A stretch of 64,000 nucleotides of DNA from Clostridium cylindrosporum DSM 605 (GTDB lineage: Bacteria > Bacillota > Clostridia > Clostridiales > Caloramatoraceae), in assembly GCF_001047375.1 (NCBI RefSeq), contig NZ_LFVU01000027.1, positions 310,001 through 374,000 of the forward strand, read 5' to 3'. The notes beneath the pieces were generated by a model. The model was not told the DNA's origin, did no database searches, and saw only the letters and a program-made list of their open reading frames with translations. The translations under genes were made by a program, and so were the position numbers. This document shows, piece by piece, positions 44,217 through 53,015 of this stretch (within the stretch, counting starts at the first letter, position 1; the number at the start of each line of letters is the position of its first letter).

Positions 44217-44284
44217 CTTCAAAACCGGCTTGTGGCGTTAGTAGCGTCATGGGTGAGTTCGATTCTCACACATTCCCGCCAATT
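44217..44284. repeat. attR core (68 bp)
   Basis: Identical to 9589-9656. It carries only the 3' half of tRNA-Sec and is not a functional tRNA gene. Confidence 0.95.
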
Positions 44285-44294
44285 TGATTATACA

Positions 44295-44319
44295 GGGTTA
44301 CAGAAATGTAGCCCTTTTT
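44295..44319 (+). terminator. Second copy of the selC terminator
   Basis: GGGTTAC/GTAGCCC with loop AGAAAT then five Ts; differs from 9666-9691 in the loop. It was probably the original chromosomal selC terminator, or that of an older element. Confidence 0.7.
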
Positions 44320-44324
44320 ATATT

Positions 44325-44424
44325 TCATTTATTTTTTATATATTAGGTAAAATGTAAGAGTAAGTATTTAATTTTATTGAGATATTTATATGTTCTAGTA
44401 TTTCTGATAGTATTTTAAGTTAAG
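44325..44424 (-). pseudogene. Relic 3' end of a second selC-type integrase
   Basis: On the minus strand 44419-44336 reads KILSEILEHINISIKLNTYS then YILPNI and a stop. It aligns without gaps to the live integrase C-terminus KIVSERLGHANISITLDTYS then HVLPNM, and keeps the catalytic tyrosine. The active-site arginine and upstream domains are gone. About four in five bases match by eye, so it is a diverged element, not a recent copy. Confidence 0.85.
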
Positions 44425-44466
44425 TTAGCCTTCCAAGATAAAAATTAAATAGAAGTTTAAAATTAA

Positions 44467-44492
44467 AAGTCTTTAAAATAAGGCTTTTTTTA
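44467..44492 (+). terminator. Terminator-like hairpin
   Basis: AAGTCTT/AAGGCTT stem with loop TTAAAAT-type and seven Ts after it. No clear gene ends here; it may belong to the decayed element. Confidence 0.5.
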
Positions 44493-44598
44493 TTTTTTTG
44501 CTGAAGGCTGTATTGAGTACCATAAAGTACCTTTGAGAGTTTTGAATTTATTTAATTAGTAATGGAAAATATACTCTTATAATGGAGGTGTATATATA

Positions 44599-44901
44599 GT
44601 GATAGGTAACTTAAATATGTCTAGTGATATAAGTAAAGATGGAGCAAAAAAACATTTGTTAACATTAGAATCATATTCAATTGACGAGTTTAATAAAAAA
44701 TTTGATTTGAATATTAAGGAAGAAAGTGATTTAGATGACTTTGTAAGTGAATTGAATTCTAGTGGTATTTTTCACTGTTCATCAGCTGCTGAGAATAAAG
44801 ATGCTAGTATGCCAACTCCTGTATATGTAGATGATTCATCTAAGGAAACATATAAGCATATGCAAGTAAATAATTTTATTACAGTAGTAAAAGTTAAATA
44901 G
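44599..44901 (+). CDS. Small acidic hypothetical protein
   Basis: 100 residues, GTG start behind GGAGGTG. Soluble, Asp/Ser/Lys rich, with CSSAAENKDASMPTPVYVDD in the second half. No family recognised. It lies between the integrase relic and the host stress genes, so it could be host or the last trace of the older element. Confidence 0.5.
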   Translation: MIGNLNMSSDISKDGAKKHLLTLESYSIDEFNKKFDLNIKEESDLDDFVSELNSSGIFHCSSAAENKDASMPTPVYVDDSSKETYKHMQVNNFITVVKVK

Positions 44902-45024
44902 TATTTCCATGGGAAATTTATACAAAGGTATAAACTAATGGTATTACCCTTTAAATATTATATTTATGAATTATATGAGCATACTATAACTACACTCATA
45001 TAAAATTATTAAGGAGGAATTGTA

Positions 45025-45396
45025 ATGGCAAACGATAGAGTAGAAGAAAGAAAAAATACAAGTGGCAGTTTTGTCGGTTGGATAATAAGATTAGTATTAT
45101 TTGCAATTGTTTTAGGAATAACATCATTTTTAACACCTGGATTTTCAATTCACGGATTATGGTCATTTTTATTAGCCGCACTCGTAATTAGTGTACTAGA
45201 TCATCTAGCAGAATCTTTAATGGGAGTAGATGCATCCCCTATTGGAAGAGGTATAAAGGGATTTTTAATCGCCGCTGTTATACTATATTTAACTCAATTT
45301 TTAGTTCCAAATATGAGTGTATCATTACTAGGGGCAATATTAGCAGCTATAGTTATAGGTATATTAGACATATTATTGCCTGGTAGAGTAATGTAG
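45025..45396 (+). CDS. Phage-holin-superfamily / YvlD-like membrane protein
   Basis: 123 residues behind AAGGAGG. About 20 soluble residues, then four membrane segments (near 20-37, 43-58, 74-92, 98-116) built as two similar halves with TPGFSIHGLWSFLLAALVIS and VPNMSVSLLGAILAAIVIG. This matches small YvlD/DUF360-type membrane proteins of stress-regulated loci. The name holin family is misleading; it lies outside the prophage. Confidence 0.75.
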   Translation: MANDRVEERKNTSGSFVGWIIRLVLFAIVLGITSFLTPGFSIHGLWSFLLAALVISVLDHLAESLMGVDASPIGRGIKGFLIAAVILYLTQFLVPNMSVSLLGAILAAIVIGILDILLPGRVM

Positions 45397-45451
45397 TTAA
45401 AAAACATAATTTGATAAGTAAAAGAAAATAAGAACTTTAGAAATTAGTATA

Positions 45452-45518
45452 ATCCCCTTATAGTAGATACTAAAAAGCATCATATAATGAAGCTTAAAGT
45501 CTATCATAAGGGGATTTT
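45452..45518 (+). terminator. Large terminator structure
   Basis: AATCCCCTTAT (45452-45462) pairs with ATAAGGGGATT (45506-45516), followed by Ts, enclosing about 43 bases. Confidence 0.65.
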
Positions 45519-45593
45519 TCTATGCTCTAATCACAAAAGTTTTCTTAAATACATATATTAGAATGAATAAAATTTTTATCAAAGGAGAAATAT

Positions 45594-46526
45594 ATGTTGT
45601 CTGATAATAGGTTTGTTAAGGATTCGCTAGAATTGAATCTTTTCTTTTTAAGAATAATGAAGGAACATATGGTGTTTATTGCTGCATCACTAACTCCAAG
45701 GGATTCGAATTATAGATTGTTTGCAGATAAGGTAAAAAGTAGATTAGAAGATTTATTAAAAAGGTCCATTAGAATCTCAAATGGTATTATTAGTAATGAA
45801 GTGAAGACATCAGGAGAGTTAGTTACAAATTATACATTAAGCGCAGAAAAGAAGACAGAATTTTATACCGGTGCCCATATAAATACTGATATAACCGAAC
45901 AAGAAATAAAACTTATAAAGGGAGATTTTCCTAAGGTAAATGTTACTCCTTATATTGATAAAGAAATTAATGCTATTAATAATTCTATAATAGCCCTACT
46001 CAAGGAAATTATTTTATTTAAGAAAAAATTAAAAGATGATGTTCTAAGTTGTAAAATGTTTACTACAGCTTATCCTACAATGATTAATCATCTTTTGGAG
46101 GAAGCTACTTTATACTTAAGTATTATTGAAAGAATACAAAGAAAAGAACAAGTTAATATTGCAAAGGAAGTACTATCCCAGGAGAATTTTTGGAATCATA
46201 TAATGGAGGAACATTCAGAATTTATAAGAGGTATGCTTGATCCTTCAGAGGACAAGCTAATTGAAATTGCCGAAAAGTTCCATGAAAAATTTAAAAGCTT
46301 AGTAAATAAAGGTTCTAATATTCATGAGAATTTAAAAGCTTTAGAAGAATTAACTAGGGAAAGTCTAGAGGCAACAAAAAATATTGTGAATTTTAAAAAG
46401 CAAGGCACAGAAGGCATTCTAAGTTGTAAAATTAAATCAATAATACTACCTTTATTATCAGATCATGTATTAAGAGAAGCAAATCATTATGTAAGACTTC
46501 TTAATAGTTTTAATAAGTCATTATAA
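45594..46526 (+). CDS. DUF2935 protein
   Basis: 310 residues, two similar helical halves. Each starts with an E-x-x-FF/W-x-x-IM-x-EH motif: LNLFFLRIMKEHMVFIAASL at about 14-33 and FWNHIMEEHSEFIRGMLDPSEDKL at about 200-223. Conserved Glu and His suggest a ferritin-like di-metal bundle. The family is common in clostridia and bacilli with unknown role. It lies just upstream of Mn-catalase. Confidence 0.85.
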   Translation: MLSDNRFVKDSLELNLFFLRIMKEHMVFIAASLTPRDSNYRLFADKVKSRLEDLLKRSIRISNGIISNEVKTSGELVTNYTLSAEKKTEFYTGAHINTDITEQEIKLIKGDFPKVNVTPYIDKEINAINNSIIALLKEIILFKKKLKDDVLSCKMFTTAYPTMINHLLEEATLYLSIIERIQRKEQVNIAKEVLSQENFWNHIMEEHSEFIRGMLDPSEDKLIEIAEKFHEKFKSLVNKGSNIHENLKALEELTRESLEATKNIVNFKKQGTEGILSCKIKSIILPLLSDHVLREANHYVRLLNSFNKSL

Positions 46527-46619
46527 AAATGAATTGATGCTTTAAGTTAAAGGGTTAAATGTATAAATTATAGCCTCTTGGTAAAAAATAATTTTGAAGT
46601 ATTATCAGGAGGTGGTAAT

Positions 46620-47300
46620 TTGTTTAAACATGATAAACAATTACAAAGAGAAGTAAAAGTTGAAAGACCAAATCCTCAGTATGCGGTATTAATGCAAGAA
46701 CAACTAGGCGGCGCAAATGGCGAATTAAAAGCAGCTATGCAATATCTGTCCCAAAGTTTTAGAATTAAGGATAAGGCAATTAAGGACTTATTTTTAGATA
46801 TTGCTGCAGAAGAGCTTAGTCATATGGAAATGGTTTCTCAAACAATCAATTTGCTTAATGGTCATGATGTTGACTATAAGTCTGTTGGAGTAGGAGAAAT
46901 AGAAACACATGTATTAACTGGACTTTCTCCTGTATTAATAAATTCATCAGGGGAACCTTGGACTGCCAATTACGTAACAGTTACAGGAGACTTAGTAGCT
47001 GACCTACTATCAAATATAGCGTCAGAACAAAGAGCGAAGGTTGTATATGAATATTTACATCGTCAAATTGATGATAAATATGTAAGAGAAACCATAGATT
47101 TCTTACTTAATAGAGAAGAAGCACATAATGCTCTATTTAGAGAAGCTTTAAATAAGGTTAAGGATACAGGATCTAATATTGACTTTGGAGTAACCGAAGA
47201 TTCTAAGCTTTATTTTGATTTATCAACTCCTACACCAGAGAATCATTTTACATCTCCTGAGGCTACAAAGGTATCATTTACTGAACCACAAAATAAATAG
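46620..47300 (+). CDS. Manganese catalase
   Basis: 226 residues from TTG 46620, six bases after AGGAGGT; this start gives the family N-terminus FKHDKQLQREV. Di-manganese ligands are seen: E35 in GANGELKAAMQY, E65 and H68 in EELSHMEM, then a second Glu and His in LLNREEAHNALF. It breaks down hydrogen peroxide without haem, fitting an anaerobe. The terminator follows closely. Confidence 0.92.
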   Translation: MFKHDKQLQREVKVERPNPQYAVLMQEQLGGANGELKAAMQYLSQSFRIKDKAIKDLFLDIAAEELSHMEMVSQTINLLNGHDVDYKSVGVGEIETHVLTGLSPVLINSSGEPWTANYVTVTGDLVADLLSNIASEQRAKVVYEYLHRQIDDKYVRETIDFLLNREEAHNALFREALNKVKDTGSNIDFGVTEDSKLYFDLSTPTPENHFTSPEATKVSFTEPQNK

Positions 47301-47312
47301 TATTGTTATATT

Positions 47313-47342
47313 AAGGCAAAGGGATGATCCTTTGTCTTTTTA
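47313..47342 (+). terminator. Terminator after Mn-catalase
   Basis: Ten-pair stem (47313-47322 with 47329-47338) then Ts. Confidence 0.8.
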
Positions 47343-47520
47343 GTCTAAGTATATAACATATTACAACAAATATTGATAATATTACTTAAAGTTAAAGTAA
47401 CGATATTATCATTGAAGGTGAAGTGTATATATTTTTACAAATACTTCTATAATATGAGCCGAGGTTTTGATAAATTAATACTGATAACTGGGTATACTAT
47501 GTATTAGAGGTGATTTTACA

Positions 47521-47712
47521 GTGTACAATACAAACAATAATGAAGAAGTGAATGTTATGGAAAGTATTGCAATGCAACAAAGTAGTGTATCAGAAAGAAT
47601 TAAAGAAGCAATCATTGAAATGAATATAATGAGAGAAACTAAAATCTCCAAAAGAACCTTAGATGATTTCGTTAAAAGACTTGAAGATGAGAAAAGTATT
47701 AATACATTTTAG
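47521..47712 (+). CDS. Small hypothetical protein
   Basis: 63 residues, GTG start behind AGAGGTG. Helical, polar, no cysteine, ends DDFVKRLEDEKSINTF. No family recognised. Confidence 0.5.
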   Translation: MYNTNNNEEVNVMESIAMQQSSVSERIKEAIIEMNIMRETKISKRTLDDFVKRLEDEKSINTF

Positions 47713-47795
47713 GAATTTAAAATAATTTAGTAGAATAAAAAAACTAATATTACACAAAATAATAATACCTTATAAGAAAAAAGGAGTGTGTTATT

Positions 47796-47987
47796 ATGTC
47801 AAGAACAGATGAATTAAAAAGAGTAGGAGAACATTGTAAGGACTATGGATATCATGGATTTATTTCAGCAAGAGATCTAGCTGTAGGAAGAAGCTGTGAA
47901 ACATGTGGCAACTGGAGTGATCATTGTGAAATAGATGTTTATGATAAAGTAGTTTCTTCACTAGAAGATAATAAAAGTTTTAGCTAA
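47796..47987 (+). CDS. Small cysteine/histidine-rich protein
   Basis: 63 residues behind AAGGAGTG. EHCKDYGYHG and CETCGNWSDHCEID give four cysteines and several histidines, a likely metal site. Function unknown. Confidence 0.65.
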   Translation: MSRTDELKRVGEHCKDYGYHGFISARDLAVGRSCETCGNWSDHCEIDVYDKVVSSLEDNKSFS

Positions 47988-48014
47988 AACTTTAACTTAA
48001 AGAAATTAATTTAT

Positions 48015-48056
48015 AAAAGCTGTGTAATTTTTAAAAGAAAACTACACAGCTTTTCT
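48015..48056 (+). terminator. Terminator
   Basis: Stem AAAAGCTGTGTA / TACACAGCTTTT (48015-48026, 48043-48054). Confidence 0.75.
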
Positions 48057-48137
48057 TGATTGATAAGTATTAATATTATATTAAAAAGATATATATATTA
48101 TGTTAGTATAAAAATATAAAGTTAAGGAGGAATAAAG

Positions 48138-48398
48138 TTGGAAATTAATAATGTAAATATAGTAGATTATATAGGAAAAACATTTAAACACTTTAAAGGA
48201 GACTTATATTTATTAATAGATATAGCTATTCATTCAGAAACAGATGAAGAAATGGTTGTTTACAAGGCTCTTTATGGAGATTGTAGGACTTATGTAAGGC
48301 CTTTAAGTATGTTTATAAGTAAAGTGGATAAAAGTAAGTATCCTAATTCATCACAAGAATATAGATTTCAACCATACAGCCTTAAAAGTGTTAAATAG
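48138..48398 (+). CDS. DUF1653 protein
   Basis: 86 residues, TTG start behind AAGGAGG. IGKTFKHFKGDLYLLIDIAIHSETDEEMVVYKALYGD and TYVRPLSMFISKVD match the DUF1653 domain, a small SH3-like fold of unknown role. Confidence 0.85.
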   Translation: MEINNVNIVDYIGKTFKHFKGDLYLLIDIAIHSETDEEMVVYKALYGDCRTYVRPLSMFISKVDKSKYPNSSQEYRFQPYSLKSVK

Positions 48399-48497
48399 TA
48401 AAGAAAATAAACTTACACATAGTGGCTAAGGAACTTAAAATAAAAGTCTATCCTAGAATGGAATAGGAGCTAAATAAAATACTCTTACATTGAAATG

Positions 48498-48530
48498 AAA
48501 GTTATCCTTAATTAAGGATGCTTTTTTATT
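48498..48530 (+). terminator. Terminator
   Basis: AAG..ATCCTTA/TAAGGAT..CTT palindrome at 48504-48519 with a long T run. Confidence 0.65.
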
Positions 48531-48679
48531 TTTATTAAATTAAGTAAGCCTTTTACATAAATCACTAAACATGATATCATATATTTAAGGATATACTAAA
48601 AACTATGGACATGCTTAATTTGTAGTATAGTACTTAGAATTAATTTTAGTGTATATAAAGAAAAGGTCAGGGGATGAAT

Positions 48680-49309
48680 ATGCGAGCGTTATATCAGGAG
48701 GGTTCAAGATATACCTGTATAGATAATGTAAAAGGATTAGCAGAAGTTGATGTGAATTTTGAGAAGTATGAAGGTTTTACTGATACTTTTGTAGCTATAG
48801 ACATAGAAACAACAGGATTAAAGTATGACGAAAATAAAATAATACAGTTATCAGGAATAAAATATAAAGATGGAAAAGAAATTGCAAGGTTTGATGAATA
48901 TATAAATCCTAAGGTTTACATTCCTAGATTTATAACTGAAATAAATGGAATAACAAATGAAATGGTGAAGACGATGCCTACAATTGATGAGGTTATTCCT
49001 AAATTTGTTGAATTTTTAGAAGACTTTATAATAGTGGCTCATAATTCCAAGTTTGATATGAAGTTTATTCTATTTAATCTTCATATGTACAATGTTCTTA
49101 ATTCTAATGCCATTAATTTGAATAATAAGGTGGTTGATACACTTTTGCTTTCAAGAAGGTATTTAAATGGTATAGTTGAGAATAACAAACTGATTACTTT
49201 AAAAAAACATTTTAATATTGTAACAGAAAAAGAGCATTGTGGTATAGATGATGCATATTCCTGTGCTGAGTTATATCTTAGAATTAGTGAAATTGTTAAT
49301 AAAATTTAG
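48680..49309 (+). CDS. DnaQ-like 3'-5' exonuclease
   Basis: 209 residues from ATG 48680, six bases after AGGGG; ATG 48674 abuts that site. Exo I motif AIDIETTG (D41, E43), Exo II HNSKFDMKF and Exo III H-GIDDAYSCAEL mark a DEDDh exonuclease as in the DNA polymerase III epsilon family. No polymerase or BRCT part is present, so it is a stand-alone exonuclease. Confidence 0.88.
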   Translation: MRALYQEGSRYTCIDNVKGLAEVDVNFEKYEGFTDTFVAIDIETTGLKYDENKIIQLSGIKYKDGKEIARFDEYINPKVYIPRFITEINGITNEMVKTMPTIDEVIPKFVEFLEDFIIVAHNSKFDMKFILFNLHMYNVLNSNAINLNNKVVDTLLLSRRYLNGIVENNKLITLKKHFNIVTEKEHCGIDDAYSCAELYLRISEIVNKI

Positions 49310-49311
49310 TA

Positions 49312-49354
49312 TTAAAGCTACCTTTAAATTTAGAAGAAGGTAGCTTTAATTTTG
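49312..49354 (+). terminator. Terminator
   Basis: AAAGCTACCTT / AAGGTAGCTTT stem (49314-49324, 49337-49347). Confidence 0.65.
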
Positions 49355-49427
49355 TAATAAAAAATCGAATATTAGAATTAAAAATTGAGAAAACTACCTT
49401 TAAGCAATAATTAGGAGGTAATTTAAA

Positions 49428-50018
49428 ATGCTTTTAGGAGATAGTAAAACAAAAGAAAATTTAATGCGTGCATTTGCAGGAGAAAGCCAGGCTAGAAATA
49501 GATATGATATGGCAGCTAGTGTTGCTAAAAAAGAAGGTTTTTTTATAATCGAAAAGGCATTTATTTATACTGCTGATCAAGAAAGAGCACACGCTAAGTT
49601 ATATTATGATAAACTGAAAAGTTTTGCAGGAAATAACGTTAATATATCTGAAGCAGGATATCCAATAGATATATATGATCAGACTCTGCCTTTATTAAAG
49701 GCTGCATCTAAAAATGAATATGAAGAGTGGGGAGAAGTTTATAAAGATTTTGCAAAAGTTGCTAATGAAGAAGGATTTACTGATATAGCAACTATATTTT
49801 CTCAAGTTGCAGAAATAGAAAAGATACATGGGGATAGATTTGCAAGATTTTATGAGGAAATTGAATCAGGGACCCTATTTAGAAAGTCAGAGGATGTTCA
49901 ATGGATGTGCACTAATTGTGGTCATGTTCATACAGGAAAAGAAGCACCAGGAGTTTGCTCTACATGCTCTCATCCAAGAGGATATTTTCTTTTATTCGAA
50001 CACTCATTATTTGAATAA
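49428..50018 (+). CDS. rbr: Rubrerythrin
   Basis: 196 residues behind TAGGAGG. The di-iron four-helix bundle holds GESQARNRYDMAA, ADQERAHAKLYYDKL and AEIEKIHGDRF; the rubredoxin end has CTNCGHVHTG and CSTCSHPRGYF. Rubrerythrins reduce hydrogen peroxide with NAD(P)H-linked electrons in anaerobes. No clear PerR box was seen upstream. Confidence 0.97.
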   Translation: MLLGDSKTKENLMRAFAGESQARNRYDMAASVAKKEGFFIIEKAFIYTADQERAHAKLYYDKLKSFAGNNVNISEAGYPIDIYDQTLPLLKAASKNEYEEWGEVYKDFAKVANEEGFTDIATIFSQVAEIEKIHGDRFARFYEEIESGTLFRKSEDVQWMCTNCGHVHTGKEAPGVCSTCSHPRGYFLLFEHSLFE

Positions 50019-50036
50019 ATGTAGATTAATATAATT

Positions 50037-50086
50037 AACCTTCAAAGTGCCACACCTTAAAACGGGATGTGGCACTTTGAAGGTTT
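50037..50086. terminator. Bidirectional terminator between rubrerythrin and lipoate ligase
   Basis: An 18-bp perfect stem (50037-50054 with 50069-50086). It overlaps the stop of the minus-strand gene. Confidence 0.85.
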
Positions 50087-51068
50087 AAAGAGCAATTTCC
50101 ATAATATCTTCAATTGTTATGTTTGAGAAGTATTTTCCTATATCAAGTGTTTTAAGTGATTCATGAATACTATCATAATTATGTTTTACACCAATTAGAG
50201 CATCTTCAACATCTTTAACATCTTTTTTACTAAAGAAATCACCATATATTTTACAATTTTTTATTATACCTTTTTCTACATTAAAGTGAAGTTCAACAGT
50301 TCCACCTTTAAATCTTTTTTCATTGATAAAGTTGTATTTTGGAGAAGTTCCGAAATTCCATTCCCAAGTAGAATATTTTTCATCACGAAGCTTGATTATG
50401 GAAGAAATATCTTCTTTAGTAAATTCATAAATCTTTCCCTCTGATGAATTATTATTTTTAACATAATCCATTGTAAGGGAAATAAAATCTTCTATTGTTA
50501 TAGGAGATTTTAGATGTGAGCTTATATTTGTAACTCTACTTTTTACTGACTTTACTCCTTTTCCTTCAAATTTTGATGGTTTAACCTTTAGAGAGTCTGA
50601 TATATTCGTTATACTTGAAGCAAATAGAAGTGTTCCATGATGGAGAACACGGTTTTTGTAATTATACTGTGCATTTCCTGAAAACTTTTGATCATTTATA
50701 GTAAGGTCATTTCTTCCTGAAAGTTCTGCTTTAATATCAAGTTTATCATTTAAAACACCTATTATAGGAGATGTGAATTTTGAGAAGTTTACAAAATCAT
50801 CTGTATCATTTGTTATAAATGTAAAGTTTACATTTCCAAGATCGTGGAAAACAGCACCACCTCCAGAAAGTCTTCTTACAACATGTATATTATTTTCCTT
50901 TACATAATCTAAGTTTATTTCAGCTAAGGCATTTTGATTTTTACCTATTATTACTGCTGTAGAGTTTCTCCAAAGTATAAAGCAATCCTCAGTGAAATTT
51001 TTAAGTACATATTCCTCAGCTGCAAGGTTAAAGTATGGATCAGTTGAGTTATTATAAATATATAGCAT
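50085..51068 (-). CDS. lplA: Lipoate-protein ligase A
   Basis: 327 residues. NLAAEEYVLKNF, VIIGKNQNALAEIN, RRLSGGGAVFHDLGNVNFTF and GRNDLTINDQKFSGNAQY are LplA signatures, followed by the C-terminal accessory domain. It activates free lipoate with ATP and attaches it to 2-oxoacid dehydrogenase or glycine cleavage proteins. It stands alone on the minus strand. Confidence 0.95.
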   Translation of the reverse strand: MLYIYNNSTDPYFNLAAEEYVLKNFTEDCFILWRNSTAVIIGKNQNALAEINLDYVKENNIHVVRRLSGGGAVFHDLGNVNFTFITNDTDDFVNFSKFTSPIIGVLNDKLDIKAELSGRNDLTINDQKFSGNAQYNYKNRVLHHGTLLFASSITNISDSLKVKPSKFEGKGVKSVKSRVTNISSHLKSPITIEDFISLTMDYVKNNNSSEGKIYEFTKEDISSIIKLRDEKYSTWEWNFGTSPKYNFINEKRFKGGTVELHFNVEKGIIKNCKIYGDFFSKKDVKDVEDALIGVKHNYDSIHESLKTLDIGKYFSNITIEDIMEIAL

Positions 51069-51232
51069 TTAACTATACCTCCTAAGTATATATGTTAATA
51101 ATAATGTATAATTTAATCATCAACTAATAATTCTAAAGGAAATAATTAAAGTTTACAATGCTTTACAAGGATACATACTTTAATAGATTAGGGTAAGGTT
51201 TTATATTATGAAAAAGATGCGTTGAATATAGG

Positions 51233-51877
51233 TTAAAGTATTTTTTTGTTTTTATAAACCTGGATGTGTATTTTTTCTTTTATATCATTTAAGGATAATG
51301 ATGAATGATTGCTGTTAAGTATGATTGTAGAAGGTTTTTTATCTATTTTTCCATTTATTGTTAGTGTATTTATAGTTATACCACTGGGATTTAATAACTT
51401 GTTATATAATAAATAAATATTTTCAGAGACTTCATTTAGATTTGAGTCTTTTACTAAAGTTAGTTTCACATCTTTTGGTAATAGTTTTAAGTTTGTATCC
51501 GGGGATTTATCGACTAAATACCCCTTGTTAGATGATACAGATTTAACATTAAAAAGAGATATATTACACTGGTATAGATATTTATCAAGCTCTTTTTCCA
51601 ATATTACTTTTGTTAAGTTCTTTGAATAGTTATCTGATATTATGTTTTTAGCTGATTTTGAAACATTGAAGGATACATCATTATCTAAACAAACTGCTTT
51701 AGTATAAAACTTTTTATTTGTTAAATCATATATTGGTAAATTAACATAAAAGTTTTTAGTTGGGTACACTCTTTCTAAATAGCTATTAAATTGAGAATAT
51801 ACAGTGGCTATTGTGGAAATAAGTATTATTATAAATGAAGTTAAAAGTATGAGTACTGTTTTTTTAACTAGAGACAT
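51233..51877 (-). CDS. Hypothetical membrane-anchored extracellular protein
   Basis: 214 residues. One N-terminal hydrophobic anchor (about 7-27) then a secreted domain rich in Asn, Ser and Lys. No recognised motif. A ribosome site AGGTGATTT precedes the ATG. Function unknown. Confidence 0.6.
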   Translation of the reverse strand: MSLVKKTVLILLTSFIIILISTIATVYSQFNSYLERVYPTKNFYVNLPIYDLTNKKFYTKAVCLDNDVSFNVSKSAKNIISDNYSKNLTKVILEKELDKYLYQCNISLFNVKSVSSNKGYLVDKSPDTNLKLLPKDVKLTLVKDSNLNEVSENIYLLYNKLLNPSGITINTLTINGKIDKKPSTIILNSNHSSLSLNDIKEKIHIQVYKNKKIL

Positions 51878-52144
51878 TAAATCACCTACCTAGGGTATAA
51901 TATGAGGCTAATTATACTAAATAAAAAAGGTTGAAAAGTTTCAATCTAGTAACGAAATTTATAGCAAAATATATAAAATGCTTTAGTGATTATATTACTA
52001 TTTGTAACATAATAAGTGCTATTTGTAATTATGTTGTATTGATTGTAAAAAAATACTTGTTCATATGTATTATAAGTAAGTTTAGTTACATATTCTAATA
52101 TAGGCGTATAATAAAAAACTACTATTAGTAATATAGGAGAGCAT

Positions 52145-52546
52145 ATGAGTAAGAATCTTAATTCATATTATTGGGTAGGAAAGATATCATCTAATATGGG
52201 TAGAATAGTTAACTTTAATTACACCGGTGTAGTATATATGAGCTCAGGGGTTATGAGACATATCTTAAAAAAGCATAGGAGTCAGTTAAGTAAGAAAAAT
52301 CTTCATGATCCTATAGGTTGCATTAAAAGAGTTATAAAAAACCCTGACTATATAGGAACTCATCCGGATAAACAAGGTACTAGTATGGAGTTTGTTAAGT
52401 GTATACATGATAATCATATTTTAGTTGCAGTAGATGTTGATAAGGAAGATGGATATATATATATATCTTCTATGTATCCTATTACAGATGCAAAGTTAGA
52501 AAGTAGAATATGTAGTGGAAGGTTTAAAAAAGCAATTATACGTTAA
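52145..52546 (+). CDS. PBECR-like putative nuclease
   Basis: 133 residues behind ATAGGAG. VYMSSGVMRHILKKHRSQL, DPIGCIKRVIKNPDYIG and HILVAVDVDKEDGYIYISSMYP follow the pattern of PBECR (Barnase-EndoU-ColicinE5/D-RelE-like) nuclease domains often found in phages and mobile elements. It lies alone in the chromosome. The family call is tentative. Confidence 0.55.
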   Translation: MSKNLNSYYWVGKISSNMGRIVNFNYTGVVYMSSGVMRHILKKHRSQLSKKNLHDPIGCIKRVIKNPDYIGTHPDKQGTSMEFVKCIHDNHILVAVDVDKEDGYIYISSMYPITDAKLESRICSGRFKKAIIR

Positions 52547-52658
52547 GTAATTTAATTAAAGATAGCAGATAAAAGTGGATATTTAATATTGTTTGACAAG
52601 GTTTATCATTATAACTATACTTTACAAAAGAAATCTATTTTATAGGAGAGAAGTTATT

Positions 52659-53015
52659 ATGAAAGGTTTGTTTATTGAATATCCAAAATGCTCAACTTGT
52701 AAAAAGGCTAAAACATGGTTAGTTGAAAATAATGTACAGTTTGAAGAAAGACATATTGTAGATAATAATCCATCTAAGGAAGAGTTATCAGAATGGATAG
52801 AGAAAAGTAATTTTCCAATTAAGAAGTTTTTTAATACAAGTGGAATACTTTATCGAGAAATGAATCTAAAAGATAAAATAAATGATGCTACAAAAGAAGA
52901 ATTAATAAGTATTCTTTCAGAAAATGGGATGCTTGTAAAAAGACCTATATTTTTATTTAAGGATAAGGTTTTAGTAGGTTTTAAGGAAGCAGAATATGAA
53001 GAGTTGATTAAGTAA
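52659..53015 (+). CDS. ArsC/Spx-family thioredoxin-fold protein
   Basis: 118 residues from ATG 52659 (AGGAGAG upstream). LFIEYPKCSTCKKAKTWL with CSTC at the fold start, NTSGILYREMNL and RPIFLFKDKVLVGFKEAEYEEL are the YffB/ArsC/Spx family. It may be an arsenate-reductase-like or redox protein; the Spx regulator role needs contact residues that cannot be judged here. Confidence 0.88.
   Translation: MKGLFIEYPKCSTCKKAKTWLVENNVQFEERHIVDNNPSKEELSEWIEKSNFPIKKFFNTSGILYREMNLKDKINDATKEELISILSENGMLVKRPIFLFKDKVLVGFKEAEYEELIK

Larger units (their letters stand above)
9589..44284. mobile_element. Siphovirus prophage integrated in selC
   Basis: The element is bounded by 68-bp identical repeats: 9589-9656 inside tRNA-Sec and 44217-44284. 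It holds a tyrosine integrase next to attL, a divergent immunity region, recombination and replication genes, packaging, head, tail and lysis genes in normal siphovirus order, and several accessory cassettes. SPP1-like portal and head proteins with a PBSX-type large terminase suggest headful packaging, which is an inference. All core structural genes seen are open, so the prophage may still be functional. Confidence 0.95.

Noticed and set aside
44217-44284. Second tRNA-Sec gene at attR
   Set aside because: Only the 3' half is present; the acceptor 5' strand and D arm are missing.
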